This document shows, piece after piece, positions 18,649 to 27,211 of a stretch of 64,000 bases of DNA; position 1 is the first letter of the stretch; each line of letters starts with the position of its first letter. The position numbers were made by a program, and so were the translations under genes. Origin of the DNA: Clostridia bacterium (GTDB lineage Bacteria; Bacillota; Clostridia; Oscillospirales; Acutalibacteraceae). The DNA is taken from NCBI GenBank assembly GCA_017549565.1, contig JAFYUI010000006.1, forward strand, positions 1-64,000, read 5' to 3'. The notes under the pieces were generated by a model. It was not told the DNA's origin and ran no database searches. It was given only the letters and a program-made list of their open reading frames with translations.

Positions 18649-18990
18649 ATGCAGAATTGTTTGTTTTGCAAAATTATAAAGGGCGAAATTCCATCCACAA
18701 AGGTTTATGAGGATGAATTTGTTTACGCCTTTTTAGACATTCAGCCCCAAGCACCTTTCCATGCGGTTATTGTGCCAAAAATTCATATTAAATCAGCCGA
18801 TGAAATCAACACTGAAAACAGTATGTATATAGCAAAGATTTTTGAAGCGGTTGCAAAAATTGCAAAGCAAGAAAATTTAGAAAACGGATATCGCGTTGTT
18901 AATAACTGCGGTACCGACGGCGGTCAAACCGTTGGTCACATCCATTTTCATTTACTTGCCCGCCGCAACTTGCAATGGCCACCCGGTTGA
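18649..18990 (+). CDS. HIT family nucleotide-binding protein (HinT-like)
   Basis: 113 residues. Histidine triad GHIHFHLLA (His97, His99, His101) plus CLFCKIIKGEIPS with the Cys4-Cys7 pair near the N-terminus. HinT proteins hydrolyse AMP-NH2 and aminoacyl-AMP adducts, which makes its position directly behind alaS (ATG right after the alaS stop) meaningful: it could remove aminoacyl-adenylates. That functional link is inference; the family call is firm. Confidence 0.93.
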   Translation: MQNCLFCKIIKGEIPSTKVYEDEFVYAFLDIQPQAPFHAVIVPKIHIKSADEINTENSMYIAKIFEAVAKIAKQENLENGYRVVNNCGTDGGQTVGHIHFHLLARRNLQWPPG

Positions 18991-19011
18991 TAAATTTTAA
19001 GGAGATATATT

Positions 19012-19551
19012 ATGTCTGAATTTTATACTTTAAAAATTGCCGGTCTTGAAAGACAGCTTGAAAAATTTCCAGTAAGCGACAAATTAGATATTGCCGCATT
19101 TATCATCTTCGGCGATGTTGAACTCACCATTAAAGCAAGTGAAGAATTACTTAAAAAACTTCCTGAATTTGATGTTATTTTAACCCCCGAAGCAAAGAGC
19201 ATTCCGATAGCTTACGAAATGTCAAGACAGTCGGGCAAGCCCTACATAATTGCACGCAAGGGCGTTAAGGTTTATATGCGTAATCCCCTTTCGGTTTCGG
19301 TAAATTCAATTACCACCAAAAACGAACAGCATTTATACCTTGGCGAAAGCGAAGTTAATATGATTAAAGGCAAAAAGGTGCTTATTGTTGACGATGTTAT
19401 CAGCACAGGTGAATCACTTACCGCTGTTAGAAATCTTGTTAACGCTGCGGGCGCTATCGAAGCCGCTTCTTGTGCATTTCTTGCTGAAGGTGATGCCGCC
19501 GACCGAGACGATATCATCTTCCTTGAAAAGCTTCCCCTTTTCTTTAAATAA
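19012..19551 (+). CDS. Adenine phosphoribosyltransferase-like protein
   Basis: 179 residues. Type I PRTase with the PRPP loop VLIVDDVISTGES (residues 123-135), an upstream LTPEAKSIPIAYEM segment and the RKGVKVYMRNPLSV flexible loop seen in Apt relatives. The most likely reaction is adenine plus PRPP to AMP, but PurR/XPT-type regulators share this fold. AAGGAGA precedes the ATG. A bidirectional hairpin closes the operon. Confidence 0.8.
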   Translation: MSEFYTLKIAGLERQLEKFPVSDKLDIAAFIIFGDVELTIKASEELLKKLPEFDVILTPEAKSIPIAYEMSRQSGKPYIIARKGVKVYMRNPLSVSVNSITTKNEQHLYLGESEVNMIKGKKVLIVDDVISTGESLTAVRNLVNAAGAIEAASCAFLAEGDAADRDDIIFLEKLPLFFK

Positions 19552-19560
19552 TAAAAATCA

Positions 19561-19586
19561 AAAGACCTTCCGTTCGGAAGGTCTTT
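19561..19586 (+). terminator. Bidirectional intrinsic terminator
   Basis: Perfect 11-bp stem AAAGACCTTCC / GGAAGGTCTTT, loop GTTC. It separates the alaS unit from the convergent maf operon. Confidence 0.92.
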
Positions 19587-19590
19587 CTTA

Positions 19591-20145
19591 TTATTTAAAA
19601 TTCTCTAAATGTCGGTTTAATTCGCCAATGGGAAGTCCAACAATGTTGAAATAATCCCCTCTGATTTCCTTAACAAGCAAGGCGCCCTTGGCTTGAATAC
19701 CGTAGCTACCTGCTTTGTCATACGGCTCATCAGTGTCAAGATAGGCGTTAATTTCATCTTCGGTTAGTTTAAAAAACTCAACCTCGCTTACAACCGAAAA
19801 GCTATCAACCTTATCCCCTTTTATTATGGCACAGCCCGTCACCACCAAATGTGTATTACCCGACAAAAAACTTAACATATTAAAGGCATCTTGTCGGTTT
19901 TTTGGCTTGCCCAAAATTTCATCGCCCAAAATTACCGATGTATCGGCACCAATAACTATTGCATCAGGGTGGTCCTTTGCAATATCCTGCGCCTTAATTT
20001 TTGCAAGATATTCGGGCACCTTTGTGTTTTCTAAGCCATCGGGTATAATTTCTTCCACGCCTGACGGCAAAACCTTAAATTCATTTGTAATAATTCCCAA
20101 CAACTCACGCCTGCGGGGTGACTGGGATGCTAAAATATATTCCAT
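19591..20145 (-). CDS. maf: Maf family nucleotide pyrophosphatase
   Basis: 184 residues. N-terminal ILASQSPRRRELL phosphate-binding motif, VIGADTSVILGDEILGKP and the YDKAGSYGIQAKGALLVKEI signature are the three Maf hallmarks. Maf enzymes hydrolyse modified or canonical NTPs (dTTP/UTP or pseudo-UTP) and are tied to cell division and septum control. The ATG sits two bases after the stop of the upstream membrane protein gene. Confidence 0.95.
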   Translation of the reverse strand: MEYILASQSPRRRELLGIITNEFKVLPSGVEEIIPDGLENTKVPEYLAKIKAQDIAKDHPDAIVIGADTSVILGDEILGKPKNRQDAFNMLSFLSGNTHLVVTGCAIIKGDKVDSFSVVSEVEFFKLTEDEINAYLDTDEPYDKAGSYGIQAKGALLVKEIRGDYFNIVGLPIGELNRHLENFK

Positions 20146-20147
20146 TA

Positions 20148-20951
20148 TTAAACTCCTGCAACAAATGACGGAAAGCTGTCGTCACTTAAACTTTTAATTT
20201 TGTCATTATAATCTTTTATTGAATATTTTGAATGCACAACATAGCACATTATCAAATACGGCAATGTGAAAATAAGTGGCACAAAGAATAACGATAAAAG
20301 CATCCAACCGATTAAGCTGATAATTAGAAAAACAAAATCCATTAAACTGCCCTTTGAAATAACACGCGACATATATATCGCTTCGTCAAGGTCAATTTCT
20401 TCATTTGCAATTATTAAAATTGGTGCAAGATAAAATTTCGAAATTGAAAGAATTACAAGTGCAAAGGAAAAGGATGAAAGAAACTTCACAAAAAGTGAAA
20501 GATTTTGCGACCAAATCGGTATCGGCATATCAATAATACGGTAAAGTTCGGGACTGGCAATAACATTTAATGCAATTACAGGTAAATAAAAGATTAAGGC
20601 AAAAATCGCCACCCTTACTGCCAATTTTAAGGCAAGCTTTTGCACCTTTAAATAAAGTGACATTTTAGAAAAATAATAAAATACCGAAACGGGTGCTTCA
20701 TCACATCCGCCTAAAATTCGCCAAAAGCACCTGAAAACACCAAAAAACAAGGGGCAAAAAAGCAGTAATAACAAAACAAACATTATAACCGTTGCCCATA
20801 TTTCGCCTAAAACAACAGCCAAAAGCGAAGCGGTGTTTTGAATTATTAAATATAAAAACAAAAGCGTTAAACCGCTGATAATCACCATAAGCCAATTACC
20901 TTTTAGGGCCTTTTTGGCTTCACGCTTAATTGAAGAAATGCTTACTGTCAT
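20148..20951 (-). CDS. DUF975 family integral membrane protein
   Basis: 267 residues, about six membrane helices. The amphipathic N-terminus SISSIKREAKKALKGNW followed by a hydrophobic helix is the typical DUF975 opening, and the late YLIMCYVVHSKYS segment is also family-like. No enzymatic motif is visible; function is unknown. AGGAGA precedes the ATG and it is co-transcribed with maf. Confidence 0.75.
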   Translation of the reverse strand: MTVSISSIKREAKKALKGNWLMVIISGLTLLFLYLIIQNTASLLAVVLGEIWATVIMFVLLLLLFCPLFFGVFRCFWRILGGCDEAPVSVFYYFSKMSLYLKVQKLALKLAVRVAIFALIFYLPVIALNVIASPELYRIIDMPIPIWSQNLSLFVKFLSSFSFALVILSISKFYLAPILIIANEEIDLDEAIYMSRVISKGSLMDFVFLIISLIGWMLLSLFFVPLIFTLPYLIMCYVVHSKYSIKDYNDKIKSLSDDSFPSFVAGV

Positions 20952-21005
20952 AAAAATCTCCTAAAATTAACTAATAATAGTATAGCATTTTAAATTTTAA
21001 AATAA

Positions 21006-23336
21006 TTAAATAATTGTTAACTTTGCAAAGCCCGCCATAATTTTTTTGGTACCAACATTTTCAAAAGCAATTTCCAAAAGGGTGTCATTACCCATTGGGG
21101 TGGTTGACAAAATCATACCAACACCAAAAGCATTGTGCCGAACCTGCATACCCACCTTATACGGTGATGCGGTTTTCGGAGCATCACTTTTAATAAATGA
21201 GGATTTGTTAGCAGAGGTTGGTGTATATTTAGGTGTAGAAAAGCTGATATTTTGCGGTATTTTGTTAACACCTGTGGTTTCGCAAACCTCTAACGGAATT
21301 TCCTTTACAAAGCGGGATGGCAAATTACGGGTTGTGCGACCGTAAAGCATACGCATTGCGGTGTTGCTGACAAAAAGGCGTTTTCTTGCACGGGTAATGG
21401 CTACATAAGCCAAACGGCGTTCTTCTTCAATTTCAGCATTGCCACCCATAATTGACTGGTCACCGGGGAAAATGCCCTCCTCCATACCAACCAAATAAAC
21501 ATTATCAAATTCAAGGCCCTTGGCCGAGTGCACCGTCATTAAAACAACCTTGTCATTATCGCTTTCAAGCCCGTCGATATCGCTTATAAGGGCGATTTGC
21601 TCCAAAAATTCCGACAGGGTGGGGGCATCGTTTTCAAGCTCGTACTGTAAAATGTTTGAGGATAATTCCATAACATTGTTAAGTCGGTCTTTGCCCTCTT
21701 CTCCCTCAAGTTCAAGCATTGTTTTATATCCCGTAACGGTTATAACCTGTTCAAAAAGTTCGCTAATTGATGCATTTTCGGCATATTCGGTCAAACTGTC
21801 AATCATATCGCAAAAGCCCTTTATTTTTGCGGCGGAGCGTGAAAGTTCGTTATATTTATCGGCATTTCGCATAACCTCAAAAATCGAAGTGCCGAGCTCG
21901 CGTGCTATATCGGCGGCGTGACCAACAGTTGTGTCACCTATTGAACGCTTTGGCTCGTTAATAATTCTACGAAGTCGTATATCGTCACGATTATTATTTA
22001 TAAGCTGTAAATACGCCAAAACATCCTTTACTTCCTTGCGGTCATAAAAGGCGGTACCGCCAATAACCTTAAAGGAAATACCAGAACGGGTAAAGGCATT
22101 TTCAATGGCATTTGACTGTGCATTTATGCGATAAAGCACCGCATTTTCTGAAAATTTACCGCCTTTGCGGACATTTTCTAAAATACTGTCGGCAACAAAG
22201 CGGGCTTCTTCCCTTTCATCATAAGCGGTGTGGATAATAATTTTTTCACCATCGCCACTGCTTGTCCAAAGGGTTTTGCCCTTTCTGCCACGATTGTTTT
22301 CAATAACCTTATTTGCGGCGTTTAATATATTTGCGGTTGAACGATAGTTTTGCTCAAGTCGAATAACCTTGGCGTTTTGATATTCATCCTCAAAATTTAA
22401 AATATTTTCAATGGTGGCGCCACGAAAACGGTAAATACTTTGGTCGTCGTCGCCAACAACGCAAATGTTATTTTTACCGCCCGCCAAAAGACTTACAAGC
22501 ACATACTGTGCGTGGTTAGTGTCCTGATATTCATCCACACAAACATAACGGAATTTATTTTGATAATAATCTAAAATATCATCATTTTCGCGCAAAAGCT
22601 TAACGGTATTAACAATCATATCGTCAAAATCCATTGCGTCAGCATCTAAAAGTGCTTTTTGATAATATTTATAAATTTCGGCAACAATTTTAGGTCTATA
22701 ATCGTTACCTACTTCTTCGGCATACTCTTGCGGGGTTAAAAGCTCATCCTTTGCCGAAGAAATAAGCGACAAGGCATATTTAAAGGGCACGAATTTATCA
22801 TCAATATCGTGCTGTTTCATTATGTTTTTAATAAGTCGGCGTTGGTCGTCGGTATCATAAACCGTAAAGTGCGAGGTATAGCCAAGTCGGTCAGCGTGGC
22901 GGCGCAAAATTTTACCGCAAACCGAGTGAAATGTACCCGCCCAAATATCGTTGGCATCATCGCCTAATTTATCGGCAATTCGGTCTTTAAGTTCACCCGC
23001 CGCCTTATTTGTAAAGGTAATGGCTAAAATTTGCCACGGCTTTGCCGCAAAATCGGCAAAAATTCCATCAGGCACAAAATCAGTAACACCGTTAAGATAA
23101 TCTTCGCCCGCTTTTATATCATCAGCCGAAAACTGCGGTATATAGGTGCTGTTATAGCCGTTGCCAAACTTTACAAGATTTAAAATGCGGTTTACAAGCA
23201 CGGTGGTTTTACCGCTTCCCGCACCTGCAAGCACTAAAACAGGGCCGTTTACGGTTGTAACGGCCTCAAACTGACGGTCGTTCATACGACCAAAATATTT
23301 TTTAATAACTTCTTTTCTTAAATGCAAAAAGTCCAT
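21006..23336 (-). CDS. pcrA: ATP-dependent DNA helicase PcrA/UvrD
   Basis: 776 residues, SF1A helicase. Walker A GAGSGKTT (38-45), Walker B CVDEYQDTNHAQY, motif III GDDDQSIYRFRGA, motif V TVHSAKGLEFDNVYL and motif VI YVAITRARKRL are intact. It unwinds DNA in nucleotide-excision and mismatch repair and clears stalled complexes. The C-terminal ~70 residues show the PcrA-type KVGMQVRHNAFGVGMIL Tudor-like domain that contacts RNA polymerase. AAGGAGC site before the ATG; promoter at 23364-23392. Confidence 0.96.
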   Translation of the reverse strand: MDFLHLRKEVIKKYFGRMNDRQFEAVTTVNGPVLVLAGAGSGKTTVLVNRILNLVKFGNGYNSTYIPQFSADDIKAGEDYLNGVTDFVPDGIFADFAAKPWQILAITFTNKAAGELKDRIADKLGDDANDIWAGTFHSVCGKILRRHADRLGYTSHFTVYDTDDQRRLIKNIMKQHDIDDKFVPFKYALSLISSAKDELLTPQEYAEEVGNDYRPKIVAEIYKYYQKALLDADAMDFDDMIVNTVKLLRENDDILDYYQNKFRYVCVDEYQDTNHAQYVLVSLLAGGKNNICVVGDDDQSIYRFRGATIENILNFEDEYQNAKVIRLEQNYRSTANILNAANKVIENNRGRKGKTLWTSSGDGEKIIIHTAYDEREEARFVADSILENVRKGGKFSENAVLYRINAQSNAIENAFTRSGISFKVIGGTAFYDRKEVKDVLAYLQLINNNRDDIRLRRIINEPKRSIGDTTVGHAADIARELGTSIFEVMRNADKYNELSRSAAKIKGFCDMIDSLTEYAENASISELFEQVITVTGYKTMLELEGEEGKDRLNNVMELSSNILQYELENDAPTLSEFLEQIALISDIDGLESDNDKVVLMTVHSAKGLEFDNVYLVGMEEGIFPGDQSIMGGNAEIEEERRLAYVAITRARKRLFVSNTAMRMLYGRTTRNLPSRFVKEIPLEVCETTGVNKIPQNISFSTPKYTPTSANKSSFIKSDAPKTASPYKVGMQVRHNAFGVGMILSTTPMGNDTLLEIAFENVGTKKIMAGFAKLTII

Positions 23337-23363
23337 AAAAGCTCCTTAAAAAATGCTATAATT

Positions 23364-23392
23364 ATAATACTATTTATTAAGATTAAAGTCAA
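23364..23392 (-). promoter_or_regulatory. sigma-A promoter of pcrA
   Basis: Minus strand TTGACT, 17-bp spacer, TATTAT. It is divergent from the promoter at 23406-23434, so only 13 bp separate the two -35 boxes. Confidence 0.75.
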
Positions 23393-23405
23393 TAAAATAA
23401 AAAAC

Positions 23406-23434
23406 TTGTCATATTATGAAAGTTGTGATATAAT
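23406..23434 (+). promoter_or_regulatory. sigma-A promoter of the DivIVA-like gene
   Basis: TTGTCA (23406-23411), 17-bp spacer, TATAAT (23429-23434), very short leader with GAAAGGAAG. Confidence 0.75.
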
Positions 23435-23464
23435 TACCTTACAATTTTGAAAGGAAGTAAAAAA

Positions 23465-24013
23465 ATGGCAGGTTTTAGAAGAAGTCTTTTTGGCTTTAAT
23501 ACCGACGATGTCCTTGAATATATTGAAAAAACCCACAAATCGTTTTCTAAAAAGCAAAACGCTTTAAACGAAAAGGCAGAAAATTTAGCAAACGAGCTTT
23601 CGCTTTCTAAAGAGCAGTATGAAAATTTAATGGCCGAAAAAGCTGTTGTGGATGAAAAATTAAACGCTTTTATGGCAAAATATGATGAGATTGAAAAGCT
23701 TTCTGAAAATATTGGCAAGCTTTATTTGGTTGCACAAGCAAATGCACAGGCAGTTATGTCCAGCAGTGAAGAAAACTTAAATATGTCTAATGAAGAGGTT
23801 TCAAAAAACATTTCCACCATTGATGAGGCGCACGATTCTTTGGGTGAAATTCGCCAAAACATTATTAAAACCTCTGAAGAATTTGTCAGCGAGCTTGACG
23901 AGCTTATACAATCCCTTGTTGAAACAAAAGCAAAAATTTCAAACAACAATAACGAAGCAAACCAAGCCATTGATGAATTTGATAAATTTTATGATTCTAT
24001 TGTAAATCAGTAA
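23465..24013 (+). CDS. DivIVA-like coiled-coil protein
   Basis: 182 residues from ATG 23465 (GAAAGGAAG site; the in-frame TTG at 23447 lies just upstream of that site and is rejected). The N-terminus RRSLFGFNTDDVLEYIEKTH resembles the DivIVA/GpsB membrane-binding segment (FxG-x-DVxxYL), followed by long heptad-rich helices (about 25-75 and 95-180). Such proteins bind curved membranes and organise septum or pole. No signal peptide or membrane helix. Family assignment is tentative because only the N-terminal motif is diagnostic. Confidence 0.6.
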   Translation: MAGFRRSLFGFNTDDVLEYIEKTHKSFSKKQNALNEKAENLANELSLSKEQYENLMAEKAVVDEKLNAFMAKYDEIEKLSENIGKLYLVAQANAQAVMSSSEENLNMSNEEVSKNISTIDEAHDSLGEIRQNIIKTSEEFVSELDELIQSLVETKAKISNNNNEANQAIDEFDKFYDSIVNQ

Positions 24014-24023
24014 AATATTAAAC

Positions 24024-24056
24024 GGTGGAAACCAATAAGGTTTTCCACCATTTTTT
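24024..24056 (+). terminator. Intrinsic terminator, probably used from both sides
   Basis: Stem GGTGGAAA / TTTCCACC with one extra T on the right arm, followed by TTTTTT on the plus strand; between the convergent DivIVA-like and TIGR04086 genes. Confidence 0.85.
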
Positions 24057-24059
24057 ATT

Positions 24060-24446
24060 TTATATGTACTTTTGATTTTCTTTATTATTAACACCCAAAA
24101 TCCCGCCAATAATAGATGACAGCATTAAAATAATAAGGCGGAAAAGTGTATTTAGTGTAAAAATATCTTTACTTGCCATTAAGCCGACAAGGGTTATTAT
24201 AAAAAACACCGCAGCCCCTATTACCGCACCGACCAAATACCCCCGCTGGCCGATTTTTTTGGAAGCAAAAAATGAAGTAATAAGTGTGCCGATACCTAAT
24301 GATATTGTTGCAAAAAGGGGTGAAAATTCATAACCACCCTCTAAAAAATACATAACTGTTGCAAATATAAACATTGCCGCAACGGTTGTGAAAACCAAAA
24401 TTAGTAATGCCTTTATTAAAAAGATATAATCAAGCTTTTTATCCAT
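24060..24446 (-). CDS. TIGR04086 family membrane protein
   Basis: 128 residues with four hydrophobic helices; the first helix (LIKALLILVFTTVAAMFIF) and GIGTLITSFFASKKIGQRGY match TIGR04086, a family that often sits downstream of queA-tgt-yajC in Clostridia, exactly as here. Function unknown. Its ATG comes only seven T residues after a terminator hairpin; the GGGAGGG in that hairpin's 3' arm is the only ribosome site available. Confidence 0.8.
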   Translation of the reverse strand: MDKKLDYIFLIKALLILVFTTVAAMFIFATVMYFLEGGYEFSPLFATISLGIGTLITSFFASKKIGQRGYLVGAVIGAAVFFIITLVGLMASKDIFTLNTLFRLIILMLSSIIGGILGVNNKENQKYI

Positions 24447-24485
24447 AAAAAAAGTCCCTCCCGATAAAGTTTATTCGGCAGGGAC
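24447..24485 (-). terminator. Terminator hairpin whose 3' arm contains the next gene's ribosome site
   Basis: On the minus strand GTCCCT-(g)-CCGA-TAAA pairs with TTTATCGG-(g)-AGGGAC, then seven T residues run straight into the ATG at 24446. GGAGG inside the right arm lies 10 nt before that ATG. Confidence 0.85.
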
Positions 24486-24497
24486 AAAGTTTATAAC

Positions 24498-24827
24498 TTA
24501 TTTTTTAGCAACATCATCGTGAACGGTGAGGTTTTGTTGTAAAGCCCAACGAGCAATGGTAAGCTTGCTGCGGTCGGCCTTTGATTCGATAACCATTGAA
24601 TCTTCTTTTAAAGAAATTACACGGCCATAAATACCGCCGATGGTAAGAACTTCATCGCCAACCTGTAAATTTTCACGCATTTTCTGTTCTTCTTTTTGCT
24701 TTTTGCGGTTAGGACGGATAAAGATAAAGTACATACCGCCGAAGAGCACAGCGTAAACCAATACCATCACAATAAGACTTGTTGTGCTATTAGGATTTTT
24801 AGCAAGTGTTATAAGTTCAAAATTCAT
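24498..24827 (-). CDS. yajC: Preprotein translocase subunit YajC
   Basis: 109 residues. One N-terminal membrane helix (about 16-38), the YFIFIRPNRKKQKEEQKMR segment and the beta-rich GDEVLTIGGIYGRVISL tail are the YajC signature. It is an accessory of the Sec translocon (with SecDF). It follows tgt by 66 bp in the standard Firmicutes order and has a GGAGGAAG site. Confidence 0.93.
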   Translation of the reverse strand: MNFELITLAKNPNSTTSLIVMVLVYAVLFGGMYFIFIRPNRKKQKEEQKMRENLQVGDEVLTIGGIYGRVISLKEDSMVIESKADRSKLTIARWALQQNLTVHDDVAKK

Positions 24828-24893
24828 TGTAAAACTTCCTCCAAATTAAATATCAAATGGTATTATACCCTAATTTTCCCAAAAAAGCAAGTG

Positions 24894-26024
24894 CTATATT
24901 CTTTTTGAATATATAATTTCTTTTTCACGCTTAAATTCGGCAAATCTACCCTCGTCAAGCGCATTTCGGATATCTTCCATAAGGTGATTATAAAACCAAA
25001 GGTTATGCATAACCAAAAGTCGTTGTGACAGCATTTCTTGACTTTTTAAAAGGTGACGGACATACGCCCTTGAATATTTTTGACACACGGGACAACCGCA
25101 ATTTTCATCAATGGGGCGCATATCAAATTCATACTTTTTGTTGTTGATATTCATAATGCCCTCGCTTGTAAATAAATGACCGTGACGGGCATTTCGGCTT
25201 GGCATTACGCAGTCAAACAAATCAACACCGCGTTCAACCGCATTAAGAATATTTGCGGGAGTGCCAACACCCATTAAATAACGAATTTTGTCCTTTGGCA
25301 TAAAGGGTGTCACCTTTTCGATTATGTCATACATAACCTCTGCCGGCTCACCAACTGCTAAACCGCCAATAGCATAGCCGTTTAAATCTAAATCGGCAAT
25401 TTCTTTCATATGGTTAATTCTAAGGTCGGGATATGTGCAGCCCTGATTTATACCGAAAAGCATTTGCTCGCGGTTTATTGTGGTTTCAAGCGAATTTAGT
25501 CGTGCCATTTCATCCTTGCATCTTTTTAGCCAACGGGTTGTGCGTTCGCAAGATGCCTTTGAATAGCTGTAAGCCGCGGGGTTTTCAACACACTCATCAA
25601 ATGCCATTGCAATGGTCGAGCCCAAATTGGACTGAATTTGCATACTTTCTTCTGGCCCCATAAAAATACGCTTACCATCCACATGGGAAGCAAAGGTTAC
25701 ACCCTCTTCCTCGATTTTACGAAGTGAAGAAAGCGAAAACACCTGAAATCCGCCACTATCAGTTAAAATTGGACCATCCCAAGTGGTAAAGGTGTGAAGA
25801 CCGCCGCATTTTTTAATAAGCTCGTCCCCGGGGCGAACATGTAAATGATATGTATTTGAAAGCATTACCTGACAGCCAAGGGTTTTAAGGTCTTCTGCCG
25901 AAACCGCACCCTTAATTGCCGCCGCAGTTGCAACATTCATAAAAGCAGGTGTTTGCACAGTGCCGCGGTTTGTTATAAACTCGCCACGCCTTGCCCCATC
26001 TTTTTCACTAATTAGTTTATACAT
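24894..26024 (-). CDS. tgt: tRNA-guanine(34) transglycosylase
   Basis: 376 residues. Catalytic aspartates in TDSGGFQVFSL and DLFDCVMPSRNARHG, and the zinc site CGCPVCQKYSRAYVRHL are intact. It swaps guanine 34 of GUN-anticodon tRNAs for preQ1. It lies directly after queA, which adds the next moiety, so the two catalyse successive steps of queuosine formation. No preQ1 synthesis genes are visible in the window. Confidence 0.96.
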   Translation of the reverse strand: MYKLISEKDGARRGEFITNRGTVQTPAFMNVATAAAIKGAVSAEDLKTLGCQVMLSNTYHLHVRPGDELIKKCGGLHTFTTWDGPILTDSGGFQVFSLSSLRKIEEEGVTFASHVDGKRIFMGPEESMQIQSNLGSTIAMAFDECVENPAAYSYSKASCERTTRWLKRCKDEMARLNSLETTINREQMLFGINQGCTYPDLRINHMKEIADLDLNGYAIGGLAVGEPAEVMYDIIEKVTPFMPKDKIRYLMGVGTPANILNAVERGVDLFDCVMPSRNARHGHLFTSEGIMNINNKKYEFDMRPIDENCGCPVCQKYSRAYVRHLLKSQEMLSQRLLVMHNLWFYNHLMEDIRNALDEGRFAEFKREKEIIYSKRI

Positions 26025-26040
26025 TTAATTACTCCTAAAA

Positions 26041-27063
26041 TTACAAAATAATCATCGCATCACCGAAGCTGAAAAAACGGTACTTTTCAGCAACTGCTGT
26101 GTTATAAGCATTCATTGTTTTTTCATAACCCGCAAAGGCAGACACAAGCATTATAAGTGTGCTTTCGGGCAAATGGAAATTAGTTATTAAACCGTCCATA
26201 CACTTAAATTCATAACCTGGGTAAATAAAAATTGAGGTGTCGTCACAGCACTCTTTAATTTCGCCAAAGGTTTGCATTGCGCTTTCAACCGTGCGACAGC
26301 TTGTAGTACCAACACAAATAACCCTGCCGCCGTTTTTCTTTGTGTTATTTATTATATCGGCGTTTTCTTGTGTAATATAGTAATGCTCGGTGTGCATTTT
26401 GTGTTGTGTTATATCATCAACCTTCACAGGGCGGAATGTACCAAGACCAACATGCAAAGTAACATAAGCGATATTAACGCCCTTTTCTTTAAGCTTTGAA
26501 AGCATTTCGCTTGTAAAGTGAAGCCCCGCTGTTGGTGCCGCGGCCGAGCCCAAATCGCGCGAATATACTGTTTGATAACGCTCCTTATCCTCAAGCTTTG
26601 CCTTAATATAAGGTGGTAACGGCATTTGGCCAACCTCATCTAAAACTGCAAAAAATTCACCATTAGGGGTAAATTTCACAATGCGGTTGCCGTCCTCCAA
26701 AACCTCAATAACCTCGGCAGTTAATTTATCGGAAAACTTAAAACTGTGCCCAACCTTTGCTTTTTTGCCGGGGCCTGCAAGACATTCCCACACATTTTGC
26801 TCTTTTTGTTTTAAAAGCACAAATTCAACGACACTGCCCGTGTCGGTGCGTGTGCCAAAAATTCGTGCAGGTAAAACGCGGGTGTCATTTAAAACAAGGC
26901 AGTCCCCTGCTTTTAAATAATCAAACACATTATAAAAATGCCTATGGGAAAGCTCGCCCGTTTCTTTGTTAAAAACCAAAAGGCGTGAATTATCACGCGG
27001 TTCTATTGGGGTTTGGGCAATAAGCTCTTCGGGTAAATCATAATAAAAGTCGCTTGTTTTCAT
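26041..27063 (-). CDS. queA: S-adenosylmethionine:tRNA ribosyltransferase-isomerase
   Basis: 340 residues. Opens with [19 protein letters not shown] and contains [10 protein letters not shown] and [18 protein letters not shown], all QueA signatures. It transfers the ribosyl part of SAM to preQ1-tRNA giving epoxyqueuosine. First gene of the queA-tgt-yajC-TIGR04086 run, 16 bp before tgt. Confidence 0.96.
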   Translation of the reverse strand: MKTSDFYYDLPEELIAQTPIEPRDNSRLLVFNKETGELSHRHFYNVFDYLKAGDCLVLNDTRVLPARIFGTRTDTGSVVEFVLLKQKEQNVWECLAGPGKKAKVGHSFKFSDKLTAEVIEVLEDGNRIVKFTPNGEFFAVLDEVGQMPLPPYIKAKLEDKERYQTVYSRDLGSAAAPTAGLHFTSEMLSKLKEKGVNIAYVTLHVGLGTFRPVKVDDITQHKMHTEHYYITQENADIINNTKKNGGRVICVGTTSCRTVESAMQTFGEIKECCDDTSIFIYPGYEFKCMDGLITNFHLPESTLIMLVSAFAGYEKTMNAYNTAVAEKYRFFSFGDAMIIL

Positions 27064-27101
27064 TTTTTCTCATTTCTTCCTTAAAAATAGCGTAAAACCA
27101 T

Positions 27102-27130
27102 TTGACAAAAAGTATGTAAAATGGTATTAT
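27102..27130 (+). promoter_or_regulatory. sigma-A promoter of the asd-dapA-dapB operon
   Basis: TTGACA (27102-27107), 17-bp spacer, TATTAT (27125-27130). The ~75-nt leader is very AT-rich and far too short for a lysine riboswitch. Confidence 0.82.
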
Positions 27131-27211
27131 TGTTTAGATATAATTATATATTATAGTAAATTTGAATATATATCAAGTATAATTTTCAAATTTTGAAAGG
27201 AATGCATAAAA

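Noticed and set aside
27131..27211. Lysine riboswitch upstream of asd-dapA-dapB
   Set aside because: The leader is about 75 nt, AT-rich and lacks the conserved five-helix junction, which needs ~170 nt.
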